Below are positions 8,278 through 17,156 of a stretch of DNA of 64,000 nt, piece after piece. The DNA is taken from assembly GCF_008369165.1 (NCBI RefSeq), contig NZ_VOBA01000002.1, positions 434,001-498,000 on the forward strand, written 5' to 3'. Positions within the stretch are counted from its first letter, which is position 1, and the number at the start of each line of letters is the position of its first letter. The notes under the pieces are model-generated. The model was not told the DNA's origin, did not search any database, and worked only from the letters and a program-made list of their open reading frames with translations. Both the position numbers and the translations under genes were made by a program. This DNA comes from Dietzia sp. ANT_WB102 (GTDB lineage Bacteria > Actinomycetota > Actinomycetes > Mycobacteriales > Mycobacteriaceae).

Positions 8278-8426
8278 CCAAGTCGCATCTTCTTCCCCAT
8301 GAGTCTCGCTGAGTCACATGAGCCTCAAAATAGGCGCGAGAATTGAGCGAGTTGGAGGGGTGGGACTCGATCGCCGGCAACGCTTTTCTGTACAGGACTG
8401 CCTGTGGCCTGCGAAGACTAGCCGCG

Positions 8427-8482
8427 GTGGGGCGAAGTGGGGCGCAGCCCTTGTTTGTGGGGCGTTGTGGGGTAGAGTGGGG
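8427..8482 (+). promoter_or_regulatory. MraZ operator: five 10-bp-phased GTGGGG boxes
   Basis: GTGGGG begins at 8427, 8437, 8457, 8467 and 8477, all in 10-bp register with one position (8447) lacking the box. MraZ proteins bind TGGGN repeats separated by 5 nt, which is this spacing. The boxes lie within and around the mraZ promoter, so autoregulation is expected. Confidence 0.8.
8451..8478 (+). promoter_or_regulatory. mraZ promoter
   Basis: The -35 element TTGTTT (8451-8456) and -10 element TAGAGT (8473-8478) are separated by 16 bp. Two operator boxes fill the spacer and a third starts within the -10, so bound MraZ would block RNA polymerase. Confidence 0.65.
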
Positions 8483-8524
8483 CACGCAAGGAGCTCGATG
8501 GGCTTGGACGCCAGGAGGTGGCGG

Positions 8525-9001
8525 GTGACCGACACCGATCCCGTCGACTCTGGACGCGAACGAGCCTTTGTCGGGTACGGGACACACCGTCCCAAGCTCG
8601 ACGACAAGGGGCGACTGACGATCCCCGCCCGATTCAGGCCAGGCCTGGCAGACGGGGTGGTGGTGTGTGGGTGGTTCACCAACACACTCTCGGTTTTCCC
8701 TGAAGACGAGTTCGACGCGCTGGTCCGAAAGGTCCGGCCGACCGCCAACCTCAGCGAGAGGCACATGGCGTTCTTCCGGCTCTTGGTGAGCGGTGCGGAA
8801 GTCCAGCAACTGGATTCGCAGGGACGGATCTCCATCCCGGCGAGTCAGCGGAACTACGCGGGTCTCGACAAGGACTGCGTCGTCAACGGCCTCGGGGAGC
8901 GTCTCGAGGTCTGGGACGCCGAAGCGTGGGATCGCTACAGCGAGGAGAACCTACCCGTGTTCTCCGAGATGGAGGGCACCTCACTCGGTATCGAGTTCTG
9001 A
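8525..9001 (+). CDS. mraZ: Transcriptional regulator MraZ
   Basis: A 158-residue protein with two SpoVT/AbrB-like DNA-binding repeats, each with the DxxGR signature: LDDKGRLTIP near residue 23 and LDSQGRISIP near residue 100. It is the conserved first gene of dcw clusters. MraZ forms ring-shaped oligomers and represses its own operon through TGGGN direct repeats, which are present upstream. GTG 8525 is chosen for its AGGAGG site 6 nt upstream. This gives about 15 residues before the usual FxGxxxxKLDDKGR start, so the N-terminus is somewhat longer than in many homologues. Confidence 0.93.
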   Translation: MTDTDPVDSGRERAFVGYGTHRPKLDDKGRLTIPARFRPGLADGVVVCGWFTNTLSVFPEDEFDALVRKVRPTANLSERHMAFFRLLVSGAEVQQLDSQGRISIPASQRNYAGLDKDCVVNGLGERLEVWDAEAWDRYSEENLPVFSEMEGTSLGIEF

Positions 9002-9042
9002 TCCGGAAGAGGACACGACAAGCAAGCGAGAGCACGACGGAC

Positions 9043-9125
9043 GGAGCCCCCCGGCCCCTGCCCGGCACCACCCTGACGTACTTCCCCAACGCCAGGTGGG
9101 TACCGGACGGGGACCAGGGGGCTCC
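9043..9125 (+). ncRNA. Stacked-hairpin RNA between mraZ and rsmH, mraW-motif candidate
   Basis: A long imperfect hairpin fills the gap before rsmH. The outer stem pairs GGAGCCCCC (9043-9051) with GGGGGCTCC (9117-9125), 9 bp perfect. Inner stems pair 9053-9058 with 9109-9115, CCGG 9062-9065 with 9103-9106, 9067-9069 with 9099-9101, and CCTG 9072-9075 with CAGG 9093-9096. The terminal loop is ACGTACTTCCCCAACGC. An actinobacterial 'mraW RNA motif' has been described upstream of mraW (rsmH), and position and size fit. I could not compare with the published consensus. Confidence 0.55.
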
Positions 9126-9169
9126 ACCACAACCGGAGCACCGACGACTTCCGGACGCGAGGAGGCGAG

Positions 9170-10192
9170 ATGGCAGGAGAGTCTGATGCCGACCGCGCCG
9201 AATCGCGCTCTGGGCACGTCCCCGTCTTTCTCGAGCGAACCATCGAACTCTTCCGGCCCGTCGTCGAGACCGCCGAGCAAGAGGGGCGCGTCCCGGTCAT
9301 CGTGGACGGCACCCTCGGGCTCGGGGGGCATTCCTCCCACCTGCTGGCTGAGTTCGGAGACCTGCACATCCTCGGGGTCGACCGCGACCCTGAAGCTCTC
9401 GACATGGCGACTCGCCGACTTGTCGCTTACCGCGACCGATTTACGCCGGTGCACGCCCGGTTCGATGACTTCGAGCGGGTCATCTCGGCGCTGCCCACCG
9501 GGGCACGGGATGAGGCGGGCCCCGCGGTCGACGGGATCCTCCTCGACTTCGGTGTCTCATCCATGCAACTCGACGTGGCCGAACGCGGTTTCGCGTACTC
9601 CGTCGACGCCCCACTCGACATGAGGATGGATCCCACCACCGGCCCCACAGCCGCAGACATCCTGGCCGACTACCCCCGTGACGACCTCGCTCGCGTGCTG
9701 CGCGTGTACGGGGAGGAGCGATTCGCACGTCAAATCGCCGCCGCGATCGTCCGCCGCCGGGACACCGATCCTGTCCTCACCAGCTCGCAGCTCGTCGAAC
9801 TGCTCTACGACACGATCCCGCAGGGGGCTCGCCGGACCGGCGGTCATCCAGGCAAGCGCGTTTTCCAGGCGCTGCGGATTGAGGTCAACGCCGAATTGGA
9901 GGCCGTGGAAAACGCGGTACCGGGGTACCTGGACCTACTCAGGACCGGTGGTCGTGCGGTCTTCATGTCCTACCACTCCCTCGAGGACAAGATCGTCAAG
10001 CGCGAACTCGCGACACGAACCGCATCGCGCACACCCGCCGGCCTGCCGGTGGAGCTCCCCGGCCACGGCCCAGAGTTCGAGGCGGTCACCAGGGGAGCCG
10101 AAAAGGCGTCACAAGAGGAGATCGACCACAACCCGCGCTCGGCCTCGGTGCGGGTGCGATGTGTCCGGCGTATCGACGGGAGAACCCCATGA
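9170..10192 (+). CDS. rsmH: 16S rRNA m4C1402 methyltransferase RsmH (MraW)
   Basis: A 340-residue SAM-dependent methyltransferase that N4-methylates C1402 of 16S rRNA. Visible features are the HVPVFLERTIE start, the SAM-binding GTLGLGGHS loop, ILGVDRDPEAL, ILLDFGVSSMQLD, and the C-terminal FMSYHSLEDKIVKR motif. The ATG at 9170 has GAGGAGGCGAG directly upstream. It overlaps the following ftsL-like gene as ATGA, which indicates translational coupling in the dcw operon. Confidence 0.95.
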   Translation: MAGESDADRAESRSGHVPVFLERTIELFRPVVETAEQEGRVPVIVDGTLGLGGHSSHLLAEFGDLHILGVDRDPEALDMATRRLVAYRDRFTPVHARFDDFERVISALPTGARDEAGPAVDGILLDFGVSSMQLDVAERGFAYSVDAPLDMRMDPTTGPTAADILADYPRDDLARVLRVYGEERFARQIAAAIVRRRDTDPVLTSSQLVELLYDTIPQGARRTGGHPGKRVFQALRIEVNAELEAVENAVPGYLDLLRTGGRAVFMSYHSLEDKIVKRELATRTASRTPAGLPVELPGHGPEFEAVTRGAEKASQEEIDHNPRSASVRVRCVRRIDGRTP

Positions 10193-10992
10193 CGAGCACG
10201 ATCGACACGCCCGGTATCACCGTCGGGCCCGGCACCCGTCCGGCGAAAAGGCCGGGTGCCGACGCGCCCACGCCCGCAGGACGGGCGGTGGGACTCCGAC
10301 GCAGGCCGGTCATCCAGTCTGTGCGTGGCCGCCGGACCGTTGTCGTTCCCGCGGAACGCCTGAGTCCCGCGGAAGTCGCCGCGAGGGTCCCCTTCGTCGT
10401 CGTCCTCCTCCTTCTCATCGGCGCGGGAGTGGGAGGCACCCTTCTCTTGTCTGCCCAGACCACCCAGGACACCTACGACCTCAAGAACGCCCGCGATGCC
10501 AACGTGGAGTTGGTGGAGCACCTGGAGGCACTCCAGGCATCCAATGAACGCGCGCGATCAGCCGAGGTGTTGGCCCAGCGTGCGGAGAAACTGGGAATGG
10601 TAGGCGTCGCCAGCGCACCCATCCTGACCAGGGGATCGGACGGCGTGATCGAGATCGTCGGTGAGCCCGAGCCGAAGCTCGGCGCGCCGATCAAGCCGTT
10701 GCAGCCTGCTCCGGTAGCGTCCCATCCGTCGAGGTCGTCCGCCCGGGACGGGTTCGACGCCCCGCCCGCCCAGGCGCCCCAGGACCGCACGCCCCGCGGG
10801 GTCGCCCCCGTCCCCTACCCACCCCTCGTAGTCCCTCCGTCACCGGTCGCCCCGCCGGCGCCCATGGCTGAGCCCGCCGAACCGGACCCCGCCGCGGAGG
10901 CTGGGCCCGCGCCCGATCTGGTCCCGCCGGCACCGGCGCCGTTCGGTGAGGACATCGCCACCCTTGCCCCGGTGCCCGGACAGCTCTTCTAG
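10189..10992 (+). CDS. FtsL-like divisome membrane protein
   Basis: A 267-residue bitopic protein with a basic cytoplasmic N-terminus, one transmembrane helix (about 66-89), a short coiled coil (about 95-135, LKNARDANVELVEHLEALQ) and a long Pro/Ala-rich tail (from about 165). Topology and position between rsmH and ftsI are those of FtsL, the FtsQLB-complex subunit that activates FtsWI. The Pro-rich extension is longer than in typical FtsL and probably spans the thick mycolate-type cell wall. It starts at ATG 10189, overlapping the rsmH stop. Confidence 0.82.
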   Translation: MTSTIDTPGITVGPGTRPAKRPGADAPTPAGRAVGLRRRPVIQSVRGRRTVVVPAERLSPAEVAARVPFVVVLLLLIGAGVGGTLLLSAQTTQDTYDLKNARDANVELVEHLEALQASNERARSAEVLAQRAEKLGMVGVASAPILTRGSDGVIEIVGEPEPKLGAPIKPLQPAPVASHPSRSSARDGFDAPPAQAPQDRTPRGVAPVPYPPLVVPPSPVAPPAPMAEPAEPDPAAEAGPAPDLVPPAPAPFGEDIATLAPVPGQLF

Positions 10993-11021
10993 ACACCCGA
11001 ACCCTGAAAGGCCCCCTGGAG

Positions 11022-12926
11022 ATGACCGAACGACGCAGCCCGGGAACGGGAGCCCGGGGCGCCCCGCACGGCACCCCGCCGGGGGGCGGGCGTCCACCGA
11101 ACCGCTTCGGGAGGGTCCTCACCGCCTCCGCGACCGAACGCCGTTTCACCTTCATGCGTTCCGCCTTCGCAATAATTATGGTCATTGCCCTGGTCAAGCT
11201 CTTCTGGGTGCAGACCATCGGAGGCACCGAGCTCGCGGCCCGCGCCGAGAGCCAACGTCAGGTCCACGAGGTCCTCCCCGCTACCCGGGGGGCAATCATC
11301 GACCTGCACGGCGACCCCATCGCGTTCACCCGTGAGGCCCGCGATCTGTCGATCCAGCCACTGGTCGAGCAGCGCAACGCCGAAGCCCGCCGGGAACTCG
11401 ACAGCACCAAACCCACCTGGGACGAGCTGGTCGCCGAGATGGCCGATGAATTCGGCACCGTTCTCGGTGACGCAGTCGACCGTGACGAGATAAAGGCCAA
11501 ACTCTCATCGGGGGGCGGCTTCACCTACCTCGTCCGCAACGTCGACGTCACCCTCGCCAACGCGATCACCCGCAAGTTCCCCATGATCGGCGCGGAGCGC
11601 GTCGACATCCGCGAATACCCGGGAGGCGCACTCGCCGCCAACGTCGTCGGTGCGACGACCAAGAGCGATGCCGGCAAACTGATCGGACTGCAGGGCATCG
11701 AGGCGCACTTCAACGACGAGCTCGACGGAGAGGAAGGGCGTCAGACGTTTGACCGTGCCCAGGACAACACCGTCATCCCGGGCACGCTTCGCAACGTGAC
11801 CGAACCCCGTGACGGGGACACCATCCGTCTCACGCTCGACGCCGACCTGCAGTGGCACGTGCAGAAGGCTATCCAGTCCGCCAAGGACTCCTCCGGGGCC
11901 GAGTCCGCCTCCGCTGTTGTGCTGGACGCCCACACCGGTGAGGTACGCGCGATGGCCAACGACAACACCTTCAACCCCGCTGTCGGTGTCGGGGCCGAAC
12001 TCGAGCGCGGAGCGGACCTGGGAAACCCGGCCATCACATCGCCGTTCGAACCCGGCTCCGTACAGAAGATCATCACTGCCGCCGCCGCGATCGAATCGGG
12101 ACTGACCGATCCGAACGAAATCCACTCCGTGGATGGCAGCATCCGGATGGAAGGCGTCACGGTCTCCGACGCGTGGCAGCATGGTCCCACTCCGTACACC
12201 ACCACGGGCATCTTCGGAAAGTCCTCCAACGTTGGCACACTCATGCTGGCCCAGCGAGTGGGTAAGCAGTCGTTCTCCGAATACCTGCACAAGTTCGGAC
12301 TGGGCCAACGGTCGGGGATCGAGCTCGCTGGCGAGTCCGAGGGGCTCGTGCCCGACCTGCAGAACTGGCAGGGCGGCACCTTCGCCAACTTGCCCATCGG
12401 ACAGGGTTTGTCCATGACCACCCTGCAGATGGCCGGCATTTATCAGACCATCGCCAACGACGGCGTCCGGGTGCCGCCGCGGCTTGTCGCCGAGCGTGTC
12501 AGTCCGGACGGTGAGAGCCAGCAGGCTGAGCGCCCCGAGGGTGAGCGTGTGGTCAGCACGGAAACCGCTCGCACGGTGCGGGACATGTTCCGCGCCGTCG
12601 TACAGTCGGGCCCGGGCGCGCAGACGGGCACCGGCCCCCAGGCCGCGGTCGCCGGATACCAGATCAGTGGTAAGACCGGCACCGCACAGCAGATCGACCC
12701 CGGGTGCTCCTGCTACTCCAACTCGCGCTACTGGATCACCTTCGCCGGCATATTGCCCGCCGATGATCCGCGGTACGTGATCGCGATCATGCTCGACGCA
12801 CCCTCGCGGGGCACGCTCGGGGCATCCGCCGCCCCGCTCTTCCACGACATCGCCTCGTGGCTGGTCAACCGGGACAACATCCCGCCGTCGGCCCCCGCCC
12901 CTGAACTGGTCCTGCAGGCGCAGTGA
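11022..12926 (+). CDS. ftsI: Septal peptidoglycan transpeptidase FtsI (PBP3/PbpB)
   Basis: A 634-residue class B penicillin-binding protein. It has a cytoplasmic N-terminus, a transmembrane helix (about 43-64), a pedestal domain, and a transpeptidase domain with the catalytic triad SVQK (Ser346, Lys349), SSN (401-403) and KTG (551-553). It cross-links septal peptidoglycan together with the glycosyltransferase FtsW. It lies 29 bp after the ftsL-like gene. No PASTA domains follow the transpeptidase domain. Confidence 0.95.
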   Translation: MTERRSPGTGARGAPHGTPPGGGRPPNRFGRVLTASATERRFTFMRSAFAIIMVIALVKLFWVQTIGGTELAARAESQRQVHEVLPATRGAIIDLHGDPIAFTREARDLSIQPLVEQRNAEARRELDSTKPTWDELVAEMADEFGTVLGDAVDRDEIKAKLSSGGGFTYLVRNVDVTLANAITRKFPMIGAERVDIREYPGGALAANVVGATTKSDAGKLIGLQGIEAHFNDELDGEEGRQTFDRAQDNTVIPGTLRNVTEPRDGDTIRLTLDADLQWHVQKAIQSAKDSSGAESASAVVLDAHTGEVRAMANDNTFNPAVGVGAELERGADLGNPAITSPFEPGSVQKIITAAAAIESGLTDPNEIHSVDGSIRMEGVTVSDAWQHGPTPYTTTGIFGKSSNVGTLMLAQRVGKQSFSEYLHKFGLGQRSGIELAGESEGLVPDLQNWQGGTFANLPIGQGLSMTTLQMAGIYQTIANDGVRVPPRLVAERVSPDGESQQAERPEGERVVSTETARTVRDMFRAVVQSGPGAQTGTGPQAAVAGYQISGKTGTAQQIDPGCSCYSNSRYWITFAGILPADDPRYVIAIMLDAPSRGTLGASAAPLFHDIASWLVNRDNIPPSAPAPELVLQAQ

Positions 12927-13002
12927 CCGGCGCCCGGCAGGGTAGCGTGTAGCGGGTTCACGGGAGGGTAGCGAGCAAGGAAGGCTGGGGGGAGGACAGG
13001 CG

Positions 13003-14562
13003 ATGACGACAGCGCGACGGCTGGCAGACGCGGTGCGGGCCACCCTTCTCGGCGAGATCTCCCAGGGCGGGAGCGAGATCACCGGAGCAACGATCCGGGC
13101 ACAGGACTGCGGCCCCGGAATTCTCTTCGCAGCATTACCCGGCAACCGGGTACACGGGGCCGAGTTCGGCGCCACCGCGGTCGAGGCGGGGGCCGGGGCG
13201 GTGCTCACCGATCCCGAGGGGCTTGAGCTGATGGCTGCCGTGGCCGACCGCCTTCCAGTCCTGGTGCACCCCGACCCCCGGTCGGTCCTCGGCACAGTGT
13301 CCGCAGAGGTGACCGGGGACCCCTCCGCTGCCCTGGATGTCGTGGGGATCACGGGGACGTCCGGCAAGACCACCACCTCCTATCTCGTCGAGGCGGCCCT
13401 CGAGGGCTGTGGTCATGTGGCCGGCCTCATCGGCACGACCGGCAGCCGAATCGACGGGCGGGCTCTGCCCAGCCGCCTCACGACCCCCGAGGCCCCCGAG
13501 TTCCAGGCGCTCCTGGCCCGGATGCGGGACGAGGGCGCCCGCGCGGTTGCGGCCGAAGTTTCCAGTCACGCACTGCGCCTCGGGCGGGTCGACGGCACTC
13601 GGTTCGCCGTCGGCGCCTTTCTCAACCTGTCGCAGGATCACCTGGACTTCCATCCGAGCATGGACGACTACTTTCGGGCCAAGTGTCGGTTGTTCGACGC
13701 CGACGTCGACCCGGGGTCGGCGGTCCGCCCTGCGGAGCGCGCGGTCGTCGTGGTCGAGGACGAGTGGGGCCGGCGGCTGCTGGGGATTCGCCCGGACGCG
13801 GTCACCGTCTCGAGCGAACCCTCCGCCGCTGCGGACTGGACGGCAGGGCAGTCCACGGCCACCGAACGCGCTACCCAGATTTTCACCGCGCACGGACCGC
13901 GCGGGCTGAGTGTCGATGTGGAACTGCCACTGCTCGGCCGGTTCAACGTGACCAACGCACTGGTAGCGCTGGCTATCGTCGATGCTCTCGGCGCGGACGT
14001 CGCTGATGCCGCGGCCGGGCTCGCTCGCGTCCGCGTCCCCGGGCGTCTTGAGCCTGTGGTCCGGGGCCAGGACTTCCGGGTGCTCGTGGACTACGCCCAC
14101 AAGCCCGGGGCGGTGGCGGCGGTGCTCCACTCCGTCCGCGCGCAGACCGACGGCCGCATCGCCGTGGTGCTCGGCGCCGGAGGCGATCGCGATCCCGGGA
14201 AACGCGAGCTCATGGGCGCTGCCGCCGCCGAGATCGCCGACATGATCGTGGTGACCGACGACAACCCACGCAGCGAGGATCCGGCAACGATCCGTGCGGC
14301 AGTCCTGGCTGGCGCCGAGGCGGCCGCCGGTGAGGGCACCCGGATCGAGGAGGTCGGGGACCGTGGCGTCGCCATCGCCACCGCGATCGACTGGGCCCGC
14401 ACCGGGGATGTCGTAGTGATCGCCGGCAAGGGGCACGAGACCGGTCAGGAGATCAACGGTGCCGTGTTCCCGTTCGACGACCGCGCCAGAGCCGCCGAAG
14501 AACTCACCAGACGACTCGGATATGCCGCCCCTTCGGGCGAGACGGAGGACAGCACACAATGA
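13003..14562 (+). CDS. murE: UDP-MurNAc-tripeptide synthetase MurE
   Basis: A 519-residue Mur ligase that adds the third stem-peptide residue to UDP-MurNAc-L-Ala-D-Glu. The ATP loop GTSGKTT is at 118-124, with VAAEVSSHAL, NLSQDHLDFH and DYAHKPGAV following. The motif DNPRSEDP in the C-terminal domain is the signature of meso-diaminopimelate-specific MurE, so the wall is expected to be DAP-type. A TAGCGT hexamer and the site GGGGGGAGG lie in the 76-bp spacer, so a separate promoter is possible. The 3' end overlaps murF as ATGA. Confidence 0.95.
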   Translation: MTTARRLADAVRATLLGEISQGGSEITGATIRAQDCGPGILFAALPGNRVHGAEFGATAVEAGAGAVLTDPEGLELMAAVADRLPVLVHPDPRSVLGTVSAEVTGDPSAALDVVGITGTSGKTTTSYLVEAALEGCGHVAGLIGTTGSRIDGRALPSRLTTPEAPEFQALLARMRDEGARAVAAEVSSHALRLGRVDGTRFAVGAFLNLSQDHLDFHPSMDDYFRAKCRLFDADVDPGSAVRPAERAVVVVEDEWGRRLLGIRPDAVTVSSEPSAAADWTAGQSTATERATQIFTAHGPRGLSVDVELPLLGRFNVTNALVALAIVDALGADVADAAAGLARVRVPGRLEPVVRGQDFRVLVDYAHKPGAVAAVLHSVRAQTDGRIAVVLGAGGDRDPGKRELMGAAAAEIADMIVVTDDNPRSEDPATIRAAVLAGAEAAAGEGTRIEEVGDRGVAIATAIDWARTGDVVVIAGKGHETGQEINGAVFPFDDRARAAEELTRRLGYAAPSGETEDSTQ

Positions 14563-16058
14563 TCGACCTCACCCTCGGCGAGATCGCCGGGATAGTCGGC
14601 GGTCGGTTGGTCGGTGGTGACCCCGCGTCGGCCGTCACCGGTTCCGTGGAGTTCGACTCCCGCCGGATCCAGGAGGGAGGGCTGTTCTTCGCCCTGCCCG
14701 GCGAGCGCGTCGACGGACACGACTTTGTCGGCCGCGCCCTCCACGCCGGGGCTGCCGCAGCGCTCGTCGCGCACGAGGTCGACGGGGTGGGCGGCGCGCA
14801 GATCGTGGTCCCGGCTGTCGACCGGAGGCAGACCAACGCGATGGCGCTGGCCGCCGACGCCGACGGCTCCGGCGCGTCGGTGCTCGCCGCGCTCGGCGCC
14901 CTCGCCCGAGCCAGCGTCGACCGGTTGGTCGCCGACCACGGCCTTGTCGTGGTGGGGGTGACCGGCTCGTCCGGTAAGACCAGTACCAAGGACCTCATCG
15001 CCGCGGTGCTGTCCGCGGCGGGCACGGTCGTCGCGCCGCCCGGGTCGTTCAACAACGAAATCGGGCACCCCTGGACGGCGTTGCGGGCCGATGAAAACAC
15101 CGATTTCCTCGTTCTGGAGCTCAGTGCCCGTGCGCCCGGGAACATCCGCGAGCTCGCGGCACTGGCGCCGCCACGCATCGGGGTCGTACTCAACGTCGGC
15201 ACCGCCCATCTCGGTGAGTTCGGGTCACGCGAGGTCATCGCGGCCACCAAGGGCGAGCTCGTCGAGGCCCTCCCGGCCACGGCCGACGGCGGGGTCGCGG
15301 TCCTCAACGCCGACGACGAGCGGGTCACGGCCATGGCCGGACGTACCGCCGCCGAGGTAGTCACCGTGGGGCTGGGCGGGGCCGCGGATGTCCGCGCGGA
15401 GCAGGTCCGACTCGACGACGAGGCCCGCGCCTCCTTCCGTCTGGTCACCCCGCGGGGTGACGCCGAGGTGGCGCTCCGAGTGCACGGCGAACATCAGGTG
15501 GGCAACGCCTTGTCGGCGGCCGCGGTGGGACTCGCGTGTGGGATGGACGTCGGGCAGGTCGCCGCAGCCTTGGGTACCGCCGAAGCCGCTTCCGCCCGCC
15601 GGATGGACGTACGGATGACCGACGACGGAGTCACGGTCATCAATGACTCGTACAACGCCAACCCCGATTCGATGCGGGCCGCGCTGAAGTCCCTTGCCGT
15701 GATGGCCCGCTCCGCCGGCGGCCACCGGCGGACATGGGCGGTGCTGGGGGAGATGGCCGAACTCGGCGACGACTCGATCACCGAGCACGACTTGCTGGGG
15801 CGTTTTCTCGTTCGGCTGGACGTGTCCCAACTCGTGGTCGTCGGCCTCGGCCGACCCCAACGAGCGATGTTCCAGGGCGCGATCCAGGAGGGATCGTGGG
15901 GCTCCGAGGCGGAGCATGTCGCCACTGCCGAGGAGGCCATGGCGATCCTGGACGAACGTGTGGAGCCGGGCGACATCGTCCTGGTCAAGGCGTCGGCGGC
16001 GGTCGGTCTGTGGAGCGTCGCGGAGCATATGCTCGCGACGCGTGGTGAGGAGAAGTAG
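14559..16058 (+). CDS. murF: UDP-MurNAc-pentapeptide synthetase MurF
   Basis: A 499-residue Mur ligase that attaches D-Ala-D-Ala to the UDP-MurNAc-tripeptide. It shows EFDSRRIQEGGLFFALPGERVDGH at the N-terminus, the ATP loop GSSGKTST (136-143), FNNEIGHPWT, and INDSYNANPDSM in the C-terminal domain. Length and order are typical. It is coupled to murE by a 4-nt overlap and followed 3 bp later by mraY. Confidence 0.95.
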   Translation: MIDLTLGEIAGIVGGRLVGGDPASAVTGSVEFDSRRIQEGGLFFALPGERVDGHDFVGRALHAGAAAALVAHEVDGVGGAQIVVPAVDRRQTNAMALAADADGSGASVLAALGALARASVDRLVADHGLVVVGVTGSSGKTSTKDLIAAVLSAAGTVVAPPGSFNNEIGHPWTALRADENTDFLVLELSARAPGNIRELAALAPPRIGVVLNVGTAHLGEFGSREVIAATKGELVEALPATADGGVAVLNADDERVTAMAGRTAAEVVTVGLGGAADVRAEQVRLDDEARASFRLVTPRGDAEVALRVHGEHQVGNALSAAAVGLACGMDVGQVAAALGTAEAASARRMDVRMTDDGVTVINDSYNANPDSMRAALKSLAVMARSAGGHRRTWAVLGEMAELGDDSITEHDLLGRFLVRLDVSQLVVVGLGRPQRAMFQGAIQEGSWGSEAEHVATAEEAMAILDERVEPGDIVLVKASAAVGLWSVAEHMLATRGEEK

Positions 16059-16061
16059 TCA

Positions 16062-17156
16062 ATGACCCAGATCATGATCGCAGGCATCGTCGCCTTCGTC
16101 GTGAGCATCTTCCTCACACCGGTGCTCATCATCTACTTCCGTCGGCACGGGTATGGACAAGAGATCCGGCTCGAGGGACCGCAGTCCCACATGAGCAAGC
16201 GCGGCACCCCCAACATGGGCGGCCTCGCAATTCTCGCCGCCGTGTGGCTCGGATACATCGTCGCCGGGGTGATCGGGCAGGCGACCGTCGGCGGGGGCGG
16301 GTTCACCGCCTCGGGCCTGCTCGTGCTCGGCCTGGCCACAGCCTTGGCCGTGGTCGGGATGATCGACGACGGTTCCAAGGTGTTCAAGCGCCAGAACAAG
16401 GGGCTGGGCATCCTGTCCAAGACGATCGGACAGGTCCTCGCCGCCCTCGCGTTCGGCATCCTTGTGCTGCAGTTCCGTAACCCGGACGGGCTCACCCCGG
16501 CCAGTCGGTCGCTGAGCTATGTTCGGGACTTCGTCGCCGTGACCTTCCCCGTCGTTGTCTTCCTCATCTTCATCGTCATCCTCGTCTACGGCTGGTCCAA
16601 CGCGGTCAACTTCACCGACGGTCTCGACGGCCTCGCCGCCGGGTCCATGGCCATGGTGATGGGCACCTACGTGGTGTTCACCTTCTGGCAGTTCCGTTAC
16701 TCCTGCTTCTCCACCGCCGAGGGCGTCGACCTGTCGGGGTGCTACCAGGTCCGCGACCCACTCGACATCGCGGTGTTGTGTTCGGCCGCGCTCGGAGCCT
16801 GCCTCGGATTCCTGTGGTGGAACGCTGCCCCGGCCAAGATCTTCATGGGGGACACCGGGTCTATGTTCCTCGGCGGAATCGTCGCGGGCGTGTCCGTGGT
16901 CTCCCGTACCGAACTGCTCATGGTGGTCGTGGGTGCGGTGTTCGTCATCGAGTTCGTCTCGGTGCTCATCCAGGTGGCCGCATTCCGGACCACCGGGCGT
17001 AGACCGTTCCGGATGACCCCCATCCACCACCACTTCGAGAACGGGGGCTGGGCCGAGACCACCGTGACCATCCGGTTCTGGCTGCTTGTCGCGATCTCCT
17101 GTGGCCTGGCGATCGCCCTCTTCTACGGCGACTGGCTCGCGAGCTCGACGGGATGA
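16062..17156 (+). CDS. mraY: Phospho-MurNAc-pentapeptide transferase MraY
   Basis: A 364-residue integral membrane enzyme with about ten transmembrane helices. It transfers phospho-MurNAc-pentapeptide to undecaprenyl phosphate to make lipid I. Diagnostic segments are [11 protein letters not shown] near residue 47, [21 protein letters not shown], the [12 protein letters not shown] magnesium-binding region, and the MTPIHHHFE histidine motif near the C-terminus. The ribosome binding site GAGGAG overlaps the murF stop region. The last 4 nt overlap murD. Confidence 0.96.
   Translation: MTQIMIAGIVAFVVSIFLTPVLIIYFRRHGYGQEIRLEGPQSHMSKRGTPNMGGLAILAAVWLGYIVAGVIGQATVGGGGFTASGLLVLGLATALAVVGMIDDGSKVFKRQNKGLGILSKTIGQVLAALAFGILVLQFRNPDGLTPASRSLSYVRDFVAVTFPVVVFLIFIVILVYGWSNAVNFTDGLDGLAAGSMAMVMGTYVVFTFWQFRYSCFSTAEGVDLSGCYQVRDPLDIAVLCSAALGACLGFLWWNAAPAKIFMGDTGSMFLGGIVAGVSVVSRTELLMVVVGAVFVIEFVSVLIQVAAFRTTGRRPFRMTPIHHHFENGGWAETTVTIRFWLLVAISCGLAIALFYGDWLASSTG

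Noticed and set aside
11505-13376. A 623-codon open frame on the minus strand across ftsI and the murE start
   Set aside because: It is antisense to clear ftsI catalytic motifs and has no domain; long antisense frames are expected at this G+C.
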